Assembly: GCA_016713505.1 (NCBI GenBank)
Contig: JADJPA010000001.1
Coordinates: 1,612,001 to 1,676,000 of the forward strand
Source of the DNA: Candidatus Competibacteraceae bacterium
Lineage (GTDB): Bacteria; Pseudomonadota; Gammaproteobacteria; Competibacterales; Competibacteraceae
Reading direction: 5' to 3'
DNA length: 64,000 bases
Of this stretch, positions 35,077-45,013 are shown in pieces; the stretch's first letter is position 1; each line of letters begins with the position of its first letter. A program made the position numbers and the translations under genes. The notes beneath the pieces are model-generated. The model had not been told where the DNA came from, searched no databases, and worked only from the letters and a program-made list of their open reading frames with translations.

Positions 35077-35622
35077 TTATTCCTCCTTGTTTAAGGCGGC
35101 GAGCTTTTTATTTGAGGGCGCGGGATTTTGTTCCGACTTTTTTTCCTCCTGCTTTTGTTCGTTTAACTGCAAATTCTGCTGAACCCGGCCGAGCACCGCT
35201 AAAACTATTCCCACCAAAGCAACGCCCAAAACGGCGATCCAGATCCGGCCCATGCCCGCCGCCATACCGACCGCCGCCGTCACCCAGATGCCGGCCGCCG
35301 TGGTCAGTCCCTTGATTTCGCCTTGTTCGCTGACCTTGAGAATAGCGCCAGCGCCGAGAAAACCCACACCGGTCGCCACACCCTGCGCGATGCGGGCTAC
35401 CTCATCAAGCGACATGCCAAGCTCCAGTGGCACCACCACAAAAAACGCCGAGCCGAGCGCCACCAGCATATGCGTCCGCAATCCCGCCGCCTTGCCGGAA
35501 GCGTCTCGCTCCAAGCCGATGACCGCTCCCAGCATCATGGCCACCAGCAACCGCATGATCACCGTCACGACTTCTTTTAAATAAAGTCCTCCGGTGAGTT
35601 CGTTCCAGATAATCGCTTCCAT
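35077..35622 (-). CDS. MgtC/SapB family membrane protein
   Basis: A 181-residue protein with about five membrane segments and the family signature LLVAMMLGAVIGLERDASGKAAGLRTHMLVALG, with VATGVGFLGAGAILK and TTAAGIWVTAAVGMAAGMG. MgtC proteins modulate the F1Fo ATPase and help under low magnesium or inside macrophages. The C-terminal 35 residues are Lys/Glu/Gln-rich and cytosolic. It is separated from fbaB by a terminator. Confidence 0.9.
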   Translation of the reverse strand: MEAIIWNELTGGLYLKEVVTVIMRLLVAMMLGAVIGLERDASGKAAGLRTHMLVALGSAFFVVVPLELGMSLDEVARIAQGVATGVGFLGAGAILKVSEQGEIKGLTTAAGIWVTAAVGMAAGMGRIWIAVLGVALVGIVLAVLGRVQQNLQLNEQKQEEKKSEQNPAPSNKKLAALNKEE

Positions 35623-35714
35623 CTTACCCTCTCAACGGGCGACGGACGCCGCGCTTGACTTGTTTCATCGCAAACCCCTCACGTTGGAAATATTGCGGTT
35701 TTACGACCACCGAT

Positions 35715-35741
35715 CAAAAAAACCTCGCGGCAGCGAGGCTT
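35715..35741 (-). terminator. Intrinsic terminator of fbaB
   Basis: On the minus strand CCTCGC-TGCC-GCGAGG is followed by a run of seven T residues. Confidence 0.85.
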
Positions 35742-35758
35742 TAAAAAATAGCCGGCGC

Positions 35759-36826
<1,068 letters not shown>

Positions 36827-37076
36827 CGTGCAATCCTCCTCAAGGGCAAATTGACAGACACCATGAAAAGACTCTTTTTAATGGGTTATTTTGAGACAGC
36901 CGCCGCCTCGGATCAATCGCCAGGCCCGCTCCGCTGGCGGCAAACCGTCTTGATAGACGCTTGGACCGCAGCCGCGAATAATGAGTCCGGCTTTGATGGC
37001 GACCGCGTAGAAGCTATACTGATTGCAGCATTCGTTGTCGTTCCATCATAACTATTCGCAAAGAGAGGATCCGTTT

Positions 37077-38147
37077 ATGGCGCAACTCAAACCCGGTGTC
37101 GTTACTGGCAAAGACTATTTGACCTTGGTTGCCGCCGCCAAAGCGGGCGGCTATGCCCTGCCCGCGGTCAACGTCAGCAGCAGTAGCACCGTCAACGCGG
37201 TGCTGGAAGCCGCCGCCAAGAATCAGGCCGACGTCATCGTCCAGCTCTCCAACGGCGGCGCTCAGTTCTATGCCGGACAAGGCATGAAAGACGGTTTCAA
37301 GGCCAAGGTATTGGGTGGCGTCTCGGCCGCCCAGCACGTACATTTGTTGGCCGAGCAGTACGGCGTGTGCGTGGTGCTGCACACCGATCACGCCAACAAA
37401 GGGCTGATTCCGTGGGTCGAAGCGCTGCTGGATCACGGCGAGGCCTTTTTCAAACAGCACGGCAAGCCGCTGTTCAGCTCGCACATGCTGGACCTGTCGG
37501 AAGAATCGATGGAGTTCAACCTGAACGAGTGCGCTCGCATCCTCAAGCGCATGGCGCCTTTGAACATGAGCCTGGAAATCGAACTGGGCGTCACCGGCGG
37601 CGAGGAAGACGGCATCGGCAAGGAAATGGATGAAAGCGCCGATAACTCCCACCTCTACACTCAGCCCGAAGACGTGCTACAAGCCTATGACCGGCTGTCG
37701 CCCATCGGCCATTTCTCGGTCGCCGCTTCCTTCGGCAACGTCCACGGCGTCTACAAACCCGGCAACGTCAAGCTGCGGCCGGAAATCCTCAAGAACTCCC
37801 AGGCCTTGATCGAACAGCGGCACAAGACCGCCACCAAGCCACTCAATCTGGTATTCCACGGCGGTTCGGGTTCGGAGAAGGACAAGATCACTGAAGCGGT
37901 CGGTTACGGCGTGTTCAAGATGAACATCGACACCGACTTGCAATTCGCCTATTCGGAAGCCATCGGCAAATTCGTCACCGATAACCCCAAGGCTTTCCTG
38001 TATCAGGTCGATCCCGAAACCGACAAGCCCTACAAGAAGTACTACGATCCGCGTAAATATCTGCGCGCGGCGGAAGAGAACATGATCGCCCGGCTGAATG
38101 AAGCCTTTCAGGATTTGGGTTCGAAAGGGAAATCCCTGGCCGCGTAA
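37077..38147 (+). CDS. fbaA: Class II fructose-bisphosphate aldolase
   Basis: A 356-residue zinc aldolase. I choose ATG 37077 (MAQLKPGVVTGKDYLTLVAA), which is preceded by GAGAGGA; the frame is open to 37023. The zinc and substrate motifs are VVLHTDHANKGLIPW, ELGVTGGEEDG, NVHGVYKPGNVKLRP, VFHGGSGSEKDKI and KMNIDTDLQFAY. The E. coli FbaA type, full length. It is divergent from fbaB. Confidence 0.97.
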   Translation: MAQLKPGVVTGKDYLTLVAAAKAGGYALPAVNVSSSSTVNAVLEAAAKNQADVIVQLSNGGAQFYAGQGMKDGFKAKVLGGVSAAQHVHLLAEQYGVCVVLHTDHANKGLIPWVEALLDHGEAFFKQHGKPLFSSHMLDLSEESMEFNLNECARILKRMAPLNMSLEIELGVTGGEEDGIGKEMDESADNSHLYTQPEDVLQAYDRLSPIGHFSVAASFGNVHGVYKPGNVKLRPEILKNSQALIEQRHKTATKPLNLVFHGGSGSEKDKITEAVGYGVFKMNIDTDLQFAYSEAIGKFVTDNPKAFLYQVDPETDKPYKKYYDPRKYLRAAEENMIARLNEAFQDLGSKGKSLAA

Positions 38148-38245
38148 ACTTCCGATCACGGCGGCGGGCGCGCTTCGGGCGTTCCGCCCGCTCTCTTGCA
38201 ACGCCCTCTCCCGCCAGGGAAGGGAGCGTCGTCAAGATGGCGCGG

Positions 38246-39301
38246 CTAGCGAGAGGCTTCGCTATCCATCAACCGCGCCATCTTCTCCGCATCCGGCGCC
38301 AGCACCACCCCGCGTTCCGTTATCAGCGCATCGACCAACGCCGCCGGAGTCACGTCGAACGATGGATTCCAGACCTCTGCTCCAGCCGCCGCCACCGGCT
38401 GTCCACCCAGCGCCAGCAGTTCCTCGGCGGCGCGTTGCTCGATGGGAATAACCGCCCCGTCGCCGACGCTCAGATCCACGGTCGAGGCCGGCGCCACCAC
38501 CATGAACCGCACGCCGTGATGGCGAGCGGCCACCGCCAGATAATAAGTACCGATCTTGTTGGCGACATCGCCGTTGGCCGCAATCCGGTCGGCCCCGACA
38601 ATGACCCAGCGCACTCGGCCCTGCCGCATTAAGGCGCCCGCCGCCGCATCCGCCAGCAGCGTCACCGGAATGCCGTCCTGTAGCAGCTCCCAAGCGGTCA
38701 GCCTCGCGCCTTGCAACCAGGGCCGGGTTTCGTCGGCGTAAACCCGCTCGATCAACCCCGCCGCATAGCCTTCACGAATCACCCCCAGCGCCGTGCCGTA
38801 ACCGCCGGTCGCCAGCGCACCGGCATTACAATGGGTCAATACCGCGCCGCGTTCGCCCAGCAGCGCCGCGCCCAGCCGCCCCATGCAGCGGTTGGCGGCG
38901 ATATCTTCCTGGTGAATCGCTCGCGCTTCGGCCAGCAGTCGCTCCACCGGACCAGCGGGCTGTTCCTCCATCACCCGTTCCATCCGCCGTAACGCCCAGA
39001 ACAGGTTGACGGCTGTCGGGCGGGCGGCCGCCAGCAGCGCCAGGTCCTTAGCGATCAGCGCACGCCAGCGTTTCGGGTCGCGGGCATGACAATCCCTGGC
39101 CGCCAGCACCACCCCATAAGCGGCGGTGATACCGATGGCCGGCGCACCGCGCACCACCATCTCGCGGATGGCTTGGGCTACCGCCGCCGCCGTCGAGAAC
39201 CGCTGATAGCGCAACGTTCCTGGCAGCAGACGTTGGTCCAGCAATTCGAGCGCTTGTTCATGCCAGACAATGGCGCGCACGCGATCATATTCGAATGACA
39301 T
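38246..39301 (-). CDS. mtnA: S-methyl-5-thioribose-1-phosphate isomerase
   Basis: A 351-residue enzyme of the methionine salvage pathway, converting methylthioribose-1-phosphate to the ribulose form. The conserved active-site Cys is in LTHCNAGALATGGYGTALGV and the catalytic Asp in VIVGADRIAANGDVANKIGT. It begins MSFEYDRVRAIVWHEQALEL. A methylthioadenosine/adenosylhomocysteine deaminase gene lies 2.8 kb away, so the salvage genes are near but not joined; in Pseudomonas mtnA and that deaminase are adjacent to ubiG. Confidence 0.95.
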   Translation of the reverse strand: MSFEYDRVRAIVWHEQALELLDQRLLPGTLRYQRFSTAAAVAQAIREMVVRGAPAIGITAAYGVVLAARDCHARDPKRWRALIAKDLALLAAARPTAVNLFWALRRMERVMEEQPAGPVERLLAEARAIHQEDIAANRCMGRLGAALLGERGAVLTHCNAGALATGGYGTALGVIREGYAAGLIERVYADETRPWLQGARLTAWELLQDGIPVTLLADAAAGALMRQGRVRWVIVGADRIAANGDVANKIGTYYLAVAARHHGVRFMVVAPASTVDLSVGDGAVIPIEQRAAEELLALGGQPVAAAGAEVWNPSFDVTPAALVDALITERGVVLAPDAEKMARLMDSEASR

Positions 39302-39653
39302 CGGAAGCTCGATTGGGCAATTTTTGAAAAAAGACTAAAATATAATGGGTGTTGCAATCTTACGACACGACCGGCCAAGGGGCCGAAAATGCAAAAATAT
39401 CTTGCCAAAATGCTTAGATAGCGCGCAAAATTAAGCCATTTATTGCTGAAACAACATTTTTTGCAATTCTGACACAACGTTGTATCATTACGCATTATGG
39501 CCGGCTGGCTTGCGACTTTCGGCACCCAAATGCCGGGTAAACTGGCCGGGTGAATCATCATCGCGGTTTGACCGACTCCGGTTCCTGCCGCGACCCGAGT
39601 TTGACAACGTGTCGCGCACAGAAATTCTTGGTGCCTATTGGGAGAGTATATCG
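39302..39653 (+). other. AT-rich leader region upstream of the OmpA-type gene
   Basis: A 352-base gap without a convincing gene. TATAAT is at 39341-39346 and small palindromes (ACAACGTTGT; CGGCC-N5-GGCCG) are visible. If the box is the promoter, the OmpA gene has a leader of some 300 bases, which is unusually long for a constitutive gene. Confidence 0.35.
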
Positions 39654-40265
39654 ATGAAACTGAAACTCCATAAGCTTGGCTTGGGCTTGGCTGCCTCGGT
39701 GATGCTGTTTGCTGCCCTGCCCGCCCATGCGATCAACAAGTATGGTTGCATCTACGCCGTCGATCCTTGGGACAAGATCGTGAAGGATCCCTACGGTCGC
39801 TGCATCCGCACTCCGTGGTGGACCGCCGAAAAGGATGTCCCCGAATGCGGGGGCGCCGTGGCGGTTGAACCCGCTCCGCCGCAGTGTGAAAAAATCACTC
39901 TCGGCACCGATACCCTGTTCGATTTCGATCGCTCCGAGCTGAAGCCGCGGGGCCGCGCCAGACTCGATCAACTGGCCTCCGATATCACCCGTGCCGAGCG
40001 CGTTTCCACGGTCAAGATCGTGGGCCACACCGACGCCAAGGGCACCGATGCCTACAACATGCGTCTCGGCCAACGCCGCGCCGATACTGTGGCGAGCTAT
40101 CTGGTCTCCAGAAACATACCCACTGGCAAAGTCAGAACCAGCAGCATGGGCGAATCACAACCGGTCGCGCCCAACACACTGCCCAACGGCCGGGACAACC
40201 CGGAAGGCCGCGCCCAGAACCGTCGGGTCGAAATTACCACCCTGACCGAGATGTGCCGCGAGTAA
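39654..40265 (+). CDS. OmpA-family outer-membrane/peptidoglycan-binding protein
   Basis: A 203-residue protein starting at ATG 39654 with GGGAGAG before it. A signal peptide (LGLGLAASVMLFAALPAHA) is followed by a short Cys-containing head with WDKIVKDPYGRCIRTPWW, then an OmpA_C domain from about residue 80: FDFDRSELKPRGRARLDQLA, IVGHTDAKGTDAYNMRLGQRRA and NPEGRAQNRRVEI. There is no lipobox and no beta-barrel, so it is periplasmic and may bind peptidoglycan by its OmpA_C domain. The head contains paired cysteines. A terminator follows. Confidence 0.88.
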   Translation: MKLKLHKLGLGLAASVMLFAALPAHAINKYGCIYAVDPWDKIVKDPYGRCIRTPWWTAEKDVPECGGAVAVEPAPPQCEKITLGTDTLFDFDRSELKPRGRARLDQLASDITRAERVSTVKIVGHTDAKGTDAYNMRLGQRRADTVASYLVSRNIPTGKVRTSSMGESQPVAPNTLPNGRDNPEGRAQNRRVEITTLTEMCRE

Positions 40266-40294
40266 TTCGTCTGCTGGCTTGACTCGATCATCCG

Positions 40295-40321
40295 CGCCCC
40301 GGTCTTCCGGGGCGTTTTTTC
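40295..40321 (+). terminator. Intrinsic terminator of the OmpA-type gene
   Basis: CGCCCCGG-TCTT-CCGGGGCG, an 8-bp perfect stem with a 4-base loop, followed by six T residues. Confidence 0.9.
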
Positions 40322-40454
40322 AGCTAGCAGTAAAGATTGTTTTCATCGCCAGTTCGCTGCTATTTAGAAAGTTGCTTCAAGGCCGGATGTGTTTGAGTGC
40401 GGCCATTATCAAAACAGTATTTTTTCGGAACCTCCCGGCACTGCGCGCGAATGA

Positions 40455-40922
40455 TTAAAACGATACGCATTGCTGCTCGTCGGTACGCAATACTGACTCT
40501 TGTTGAAAAGCATTTTTGTATTCATTGCGGATAACTTCAATTGCCTGATGGTTTTCTGGATTGAAAGCATAGAGTAAGATCAATAGCTTGGGGCTTTCCT
40601 GAACAATAATCCCGCTGGAGTTTTTGAATTGACCTTTGCCGCTGAGCAGGGTCAACCCATCAGGAAAACGAGGGGTAATTTCAGTATCGACGAAATTCTG
40701 AAATTCTTCTTCAGTCACCTCAGGCCCGTCAGATCTTGACAAGCCGAAAAATAGCTCGGTTCTGGAAAATAGCTCTCCATGAATCTGACTTTTGCAAAAC
40801 TGACGCTCGTTTGAGAGATTTGAATGAAGCCGCTGCGCGTTATCATCAAATGCCCATGCGATGTTCAGCAATATTCCGGCGCTCAAGCAGAGAATGATTC
40901 CAACACGGTTGTTGTGCTTCAT
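40455..40922 (-). CDS. Secreted DUF3574 protein
   Basis: A 155-residue protein with a signal peptide (MKHNNRVGIILCLSAGILLN then IAWA). The mature part contains TELFFGLSRSDGPEVTEEEF, FVDTEITPRFPDGLTLLSG and the SPKLLILLYAFN strand, characteristic of DUF3574. Function unknown. The GAGGAG ribosome site precedes its start. It is less GC-rich than the core genes. It has no operon partner. Confidence 0.85.
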   Translation of the reverse strand: MKHNNRVGIILCLSAGILLNIAWAFDDNAQRLHSNLSNERQFCKSQIHGELFSRTELFFGLSRSDGPEVTEEEFQNFVDTEITPRFPDGLTLLSGKGQFKNSSGIIVQESPKLLILLYAFNPENHQAIEVIRNEYKNAFQQESVLRTDEQQCVSF

Positions 40923-41017
40923 CTTTAACTCCTCATCTCAATGGCTTGCTAAATTCTTCACGCTAATTTTTGCTAGCGTGAGCGGGTTTCAAATCCCTAT
41001 CCATAAAAGCGTTCTTT

Positions 41018-41698
41018 TTATTGGCTTGGATTTCCAGCACCAAATCGCTTTTGGGGTGGCCACGCCACCGTTTTCTCGGAAATCTGGCCCGCGAAGCTCG
41101 CATAGGCGGATGGATTATGAATTTTTTGTTGCGGGTTTTGATTGGAAAACGCGGGCTCGTCAAATTCAGAGATATGGATGGTTTTTTGGCCGGACGGCAA
41201 ATCGATCACATGAAAGCATTCATGGATCACCATGGCGGCCCGACACTTTGGGCCGAAGCCTTGCGAAGTCGAGTTGCTGAAAGCTCGATAGTTTGAGGTG
41301 AAATGGATGCGACCGTGAAAAACCGCATAAGCGGGCGGCAGTATCGGAAATTTAGCGACGGGGAAAAGTTTTCGCGCTTCTTCATCCGTGACGCCGGTAA
41401 AACGCTGCGGCGCCGAGTCGTAAATCGCCGTTAGCGCGTGGAAACCTTTGAGAACTTGCGTGGCGTACTGCAATCGCTGCCCGAGTGGAACTTTGGCGTA
41501 AGCGAAATTGATGTTCAGCGCCGCCTCGCAAAGAGTATGTAGCGAACTTGTTGGGCCGGCCTTTAAAGTAAGATTGGCGATGAAAAGATTGAGGGCCATG
41601 ATGGCCTCTTTCGTCCACTGTTGCGCCAGCGGTAAGTCCGTGTGGAGCGCCAATGTTCGGGCATCGTGATTGACGGGGCGAAAATCAGACAAAAACAT
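41018..41698 (-). CDS. Putative zinc metallopeptidase (HExxH), hypothetical
   Basis: A 226-residue protein without signal peptide. The active-site-like motif AAMVIHECFHVID (HExxH) is near residue 158; a downstream EFDEP (about 177) and NPSAYASFA (about 195) are in the positions of the aspartate ligand and the Asn-Tyr segment of aspzincin (M35-like) peptidases. Otherwise I recognise no family. The pattern is suggestive but not proof of proteolysis. The start is at ATG 41698. It lies next to mobile remnants. Confidence 0.5.
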   Translation of the reverse strand: MFLSDFRPVNHDARTLALHTDLPLAQQWTKEAIMALNLFIANLTLKAGPTSSLHTLCEAALNINFAYAKVPLGQRLQYATQVLKGFHALTAIYDSAPQRFTGVTDEEARKLFPVAKFPILPPAYAVFHGRIHFTSNYRAFSNSTSQGFGPKCRAAMVIHECFHVIDLPSGQKTIHISEFDEPAFSNQNPQQKIHNPSAYASFAGQISEKTVAWPPQKRFGAGNPSQ

Positions 41699-41861
41699 CG
41701 CTAGATCACTCCTCTTGCGATTCCGCGAGTGCTACGTTAGCGATGCCGAATTTCTATTCGATTTCAGCAGGCGATCTTTTCATTTCAGTTGTTTCCAATT
41801 CAAACGGCTCTAAGCGGGATATTTCTATAGGATGCGTCCCAGAAAAGAAAAAAATCGCACG

Positions 41862-42035
41862 CTAAAGCGGTTGCAACGACCGTAGCGACCCGAACTTGTC
41901 CGCACCGATTTTGGCGCTGCCACGCCAGAGGAAATCATCAGTCAGGCTAAGCTGCTCCCAGCCCAGTGGCGCGCAATAGGGTGTCGTCGACGGTCTGACC
42001 GCGGTCGCAAAGGCGTTCCCTTCCGCAGGCTCCCT
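41862..42035 (-). pseudogene. C-terminal remnant of a Tn3-family transposase
   Basis: Minus-strand codons in two frames read RGQTVDDTLLRA then APLGWEQLSLTDDFLWRGSA and KFGSLRSLQPL followed by a stop. This is the C-terminal segment of Tn3 transposases (PLGWEHINLTGDYLW ... KFRPLR). The frameshift and absence of the catalytic core show decay. No terminal repeat remains. The rest of 41699-41861 holds nothing I can identify. Confidence 0.6.
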
Positions 42036-42099
42036 ATTGTTTTTCGAGGCGTCCAGCCGGTGCGCGGCGGACTGTTACATCTATTCGCGGCTTCGAGCT

Positions 42100-42105
42100 T
42101 ATAAT
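42100..42105 (+). promoter_or_regulatory. Probable -10 box for the mtaD-ubiG-mupP unit
   Basis: A perfect TATAAT predicts a start near 42112, 18 bases before the mtaD ATG, with the GGAG ribosome site in between. No good -35 is visible. Confidence 0.4.
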
Positions 42106-42129
42106 CCGCCGATGCTTGGAGAACCGCGA

Positions 42130-43458
42130 ATGCCGCAAGCTGTCGACACCCTGCTCAGCGCCCGTTGGATCGTCCCGGTCGAACCGGAAAACGTGGTTTT
42201 GGAACACCATGCCATCGCCATTCACGACGGACGCATCCTCGCCGTGCTGCCGCGCGAGGACGCCCTCGCCCGCTATCGGCCCGCGTTCGCGCTGGACCTT
42301 GACCGACACGTCGTTTTGCCCGGTTTGATCAACGCCCACACCCACGCCAGCATGACCCTGCTGAGGGGCTTGGCCGACGATTTACCATTGATGACCTGGC
42401 TGCAAGAGCACATTTGGCCGGTTGAAAGCCGCTGGGTCGGCGCTGATTTCGTCCGCGACGGCGCGCTGTTGGCCATGGCCGAAATGGTGCGGGGCGGCAC
42501 CACCTGCTTCAACGATATGTACATGTTTCCGGACGCGGTGGCCGCCGCCGCGCGCGAGTGCGGGATACGTGCCTGCGTGGGCCTGATCGCTTTCGATTTT
42601 CCGACCGGCTACGCGCAAAACATGGAGGAGTACTTGGCCAAGGGCCTCCAGCTCCACGATGCGATGCGCGCTGAGCCGCTGGTCCATACCGCATTCGCGC
42701 CGCACGCGCCGTATACGGTCTCGGAACCGGCGCTGGCCCGCATCGCCCGGCTGGCCGACGAGCTGCAAATTCCCATCCATATTCACGTTCACGAAACCGC
42801 CGCCGAAGTCGCCCGCTTTCAAAGCGAACGAGGCTGTCGGCCGCTGGAGCGCTTGAAGCAATTGGGGCTGCTCAACTCGCGTCTGTTGGCGGTGCATATG
42901 ACCCAACTGGAGCCGGCCGAAATCGAGCGCTTGGCGCAAGCCGGCGCTCACGTCGCCCACTGTCCGGAATCCAACCTCAAACTGGCCAGCGGTTTTTGTC
43001 CCGCCGCCCGCTTGGACGCCGCCGGCGTCAACGTCGCCATCGGCACCGACGGCGCGGCTAGCAACAACGATTTGGATCTTTTTGGCGAAATGCGCACCGC
43101 CGCCCTGCTCGGCAAGGGCGTGGCCGGCGACGCCACCGTGCTGCCCGCCGCGCGGGTGCTGCGGATGGCGACCCTCAACGGCGCGCGGGCGCTCGGCCTG
43201 GACGGCGAGACCGGCTCGCTGGAACCCGGCAAATCCGCCGACCTGATCGCCGTCGATCTCGAACAACCGGAAACCGAACCGATCTATCATCCGATCTCGC
43301 AATTGGTCTATGCGACCGGCCGCCATCAAGTGACCGACGTGTGGGTCGCCGGTCGGCGGTTGTTGGCCGAGCGCCGGTTGACCACCCTGGATGACGCCGA
43401 TCTAATCCAGCGCGCCCGAGTTTGGCGGCGCAAAATTACCGCCCAGCACCCGGTGTAA
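42130..43458 (+). CDS. mtaD: 5-methylthioadenosine/S-adenosylhomocysteine deaminase (TRZ/ATZ family)
   Basis: A 442-residue amidohydrolase. I choose ATG 42130 with GGAG 8 bases before. Metal-binding HxH is in LINAHTHASMTLLRG, the second histidine in HVHETAAEVARF, and the third in HMTQLEPAEIERLAQ, with the catalytic Asp in IGTDGAASNNDLDLF. It releases ammonia from methylthioadenosine or adenosylhomocysteine, feeding methionine recycling with mtnA. The order mtaD-ubiG-HAD phosphatase is conserved with Pseudomonas. It is full length. Confidence 0.9.
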   Translation: MPQAVDTLLSARWIVPVEPENVVLEHHAIAIHDGRILAVLPREDALARYRPAFALDLDRHVVLPGLINAHTHASMTLLRGLADDLPLMTWLQEHIWPVESRWVGADFVRDGALLAMAEMVRGGTTCFNDMYMFPDAVAAAARECGIRACVGLIAFDFPTGYAQNMEEYLAKGLQLHDAMRAEPLVHTAFAPHAPYTVSEPALARIARLADELQIPIHIHVHETAAEVARFQSERGCRPLERLKQLGLLNSRLLAVHMTQLEPAEIERLAQAGAHVAHCPESNLKLASGFCPAARLDAAGVNVAIGTDGAASNNDLDLFGEMRTAALLGKGVAGDATVLPAARVLRMATLNGARALGLDGETGSLEPGKSADLIAVDLEQPETEPIYHPISQLVYATGRHQVTDVWVAGRRLLAERRLTTLDDADLIQRARVWRRKITAQHPV

Positions 43459-43534
43459 AATCCAACCCGCTTGGGTCAAAGCCAAGCAGACCCTTTTCTT
43501 TCCGTCCATATCCGGTAGCCCGTGGAACCCAGAC

Positions 43535-44254
43535 ATGCCGACCGCCCAACCCAACGTGGACTTTCAGGAAATCGCCAAATTCGAGGAACTCGCCAGCCGC
43601 TGGTGGGATCCTGACAGCGAGTTCAAACCCCTACACGATATCAACCCGCTGCGACTGGATTACATCGCCGAACGCAGCGGCGGGCTGGCCGACCAGCAGG
43701 TGCTGGATGTAGGCTGCGGCGGCGGCATCCTGGCCGAGAGCATGGCCTTGCGCGGGGCGCGGGTCACCGGTATCGACATGGGCGAAGCGCCGCTGGCGGT
43801 GGCGCGCCTGCACCAATTGGAATCCGGCGCGGTGCTGGACTACCGCCGCATCACCGCCGAAGCGCTGGCGGCCAGCGAACCGGGCAGTTTCGACGTGGTG
43901 ACTTGCATGGAAATGCTGGAGCACGTACCCGATCCGGCGCTGACCGTCGAGGCTTGCGCCCGTTTGCTGAAGCCGGGTGGCCATGCGTTTTTTTCGACGA
44001 TCAACCGCAATCCGAAAGCGTATCTGTTCGCCGTCATCGGCGCGGAGTACCTGTTGCGGATGCTGCCCAAGGGCACCCACGACTATCGCAAATTCATCCG
44101 TCCCTCGGAGCTGGATGGCTGGGCGCGAGCGGCCGGACTGACGCTCCAGCAGCTGACCGGAATGCATTACAACCCTCTGCTTCGCCGCTACTGGTTAGGA
44201 TCGGGGGTATCGGTCAATTATCTGGTTCATTGCCGGCCGACCGATCCGACATGA
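43535..44254 (+). CDS. ubiG: Ubiquinone biosynthesis O-methyltransferase UbiG
   Basis: A 239-residue class I methyltransferase performing both O-methylations of ubiquinone synthesis. It starts MPTAQPNVDFQEIAKFEELA, has SRWWDPDSEFKPLHDINPLR, the SAM motif VLDVGCGGGILAESMA, CMEMLEHVPDP, FFSTINRNPKAYL and the HDYRKFIRPSEL region typical of UbiG. Its stop overlaps the start of the next gene (ATGA), so they are translationally coupled. Confidence 0.97.
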   Translation: MPTAQPNVDFQEIAKFEELASRWWDPDSEFKPLHDINPLRLDYIAERSGGLADQQVLDVGCGGGILAESMALRGARVTGIDMGEAPLAVARLHQLESGAVLDYRRITAEALAASEPGSFDVVTCMEMLEHVPDPALTVEACARLLKPGGHAFFSTINRNPKAYLFAVIGAEYLLRMLPKGTHDYRKFIRPSELDGWARAAGLTLQQLTGMHYNPLLRRYWLGSGVSVNYLVHCRPTDPT

Positions 44255-44964
44255 TTGCCCGCGGCACCGGCGCTGACGCCGCCGCGCCGCCCGCCTGCGT
44301 GCTGTTCGATCTGGACGGGACTTTGGCGGATACCGCGCCGGATATGGCGGTGGCTCTGAATCGGTTGCGCGCCGAGCGCGGCCTGGACCCAGTGCCGCTG
44401 GACCGTATCCGCGCCACCGTTTCACAAGGCTCGCCGGGCATGCTGCACGCGTGTTTCGGCTTGAACCCCACCGATCCACGTTACCCTGGCCTCAACCAGC
44501 GTTTTCTGGACTTGTACCACTCCGCCATCGCTGTGGAAACCGCGCTTTTTCCCGGCATGGCCGACGTGTTGGCCTATCTGGAAACGCAGGCGATTCCCTG
44601 GGGGGTGGTCACCAATAAGCCAGGCTGGCTGACCGAACCGCTGCTGCAAGGGCTGGCGCTGTGGTCGCGCGCCGCCTGCGTGGTGAGCGGCGACACCCTC
44701 AACAAAGCCAAGCCGGACCCCGAACCGCTGCTACATGCCTGTCAATGCTTGGCGGTAACGCCGCAGCGCTCGCTGTATGTGGGTGATGCCGAACGGGACA
44801 TTCTGGCCGGCAACCGAGCGGGAATGCGTACGCTGGTGGCAGGATTTGGCTATTTGAGCCCCGAGGATCGCCCTTGGGAATGGGAAGCTCATGGTTTTCT
44901 GGAAAAACCTGTCGATCTATTTGCTTGGCTGGGCGCACCGGCTCTGCCCGGCAGAGGTGTTTAG
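44251..44964 (+). CDS. mupP: HAD phosphatase, MupP/Gph type (probable MurNAc-6-phosphate phosphatase)
   Basis: A 237-residue HAD phosphatase. Motif I is VLFDLDGTLADTAPDM, motif II VVTNKPGWLTEP, motif III KAKPDPEPLLHAC and motif IV VGDAERDILAGNRAG. By sequence alone it could be phosphoglycolate phosphatase, but the ubiG neighbour matches the Pseudomonas mtnA-mtaD-ubiG-mupP order, where MupP dephosphorylates N-acetylmuramate-6-phosphate in cell-wall recycling. The start overlaps the ubiG stop. The MupP call is an inference from context. Confidence 0.72.
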   Translation: MIARGTGADAAAPPACVLFDLDGTLADTAPDMAVALNRLRAERGLDPVPLDRIRATVSQGSPGMLHACFGLNPTDPRYPGLNQRFLDLYHSAIAVETALFPGMADVLAYLETQAIPWGVVTNKPGWLTEPLLQGLALWSRAACVVSGDTLNKAKPDPEPLLHACQCLAVTPQRSLYVGDAERDILAGNRAGMRTLVAGFGYLSPEDRPWEWEAHGFLEKPVDLFAWLGAPALPGRGV

Positions 44965-45013
44965 ACGTCACCCCCGCTGGATGGCCACCATACAAGTCGC
45001 TTTTAGGGCGAGC

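Noticed and set aside
36863..37051. 62-codon frame starting MKRLFLMGYFETAAASDQ in the aldolase gap
   Set aside because: No ribosome site before the ATG and no recognisable family; it occupies the shared promoter region.
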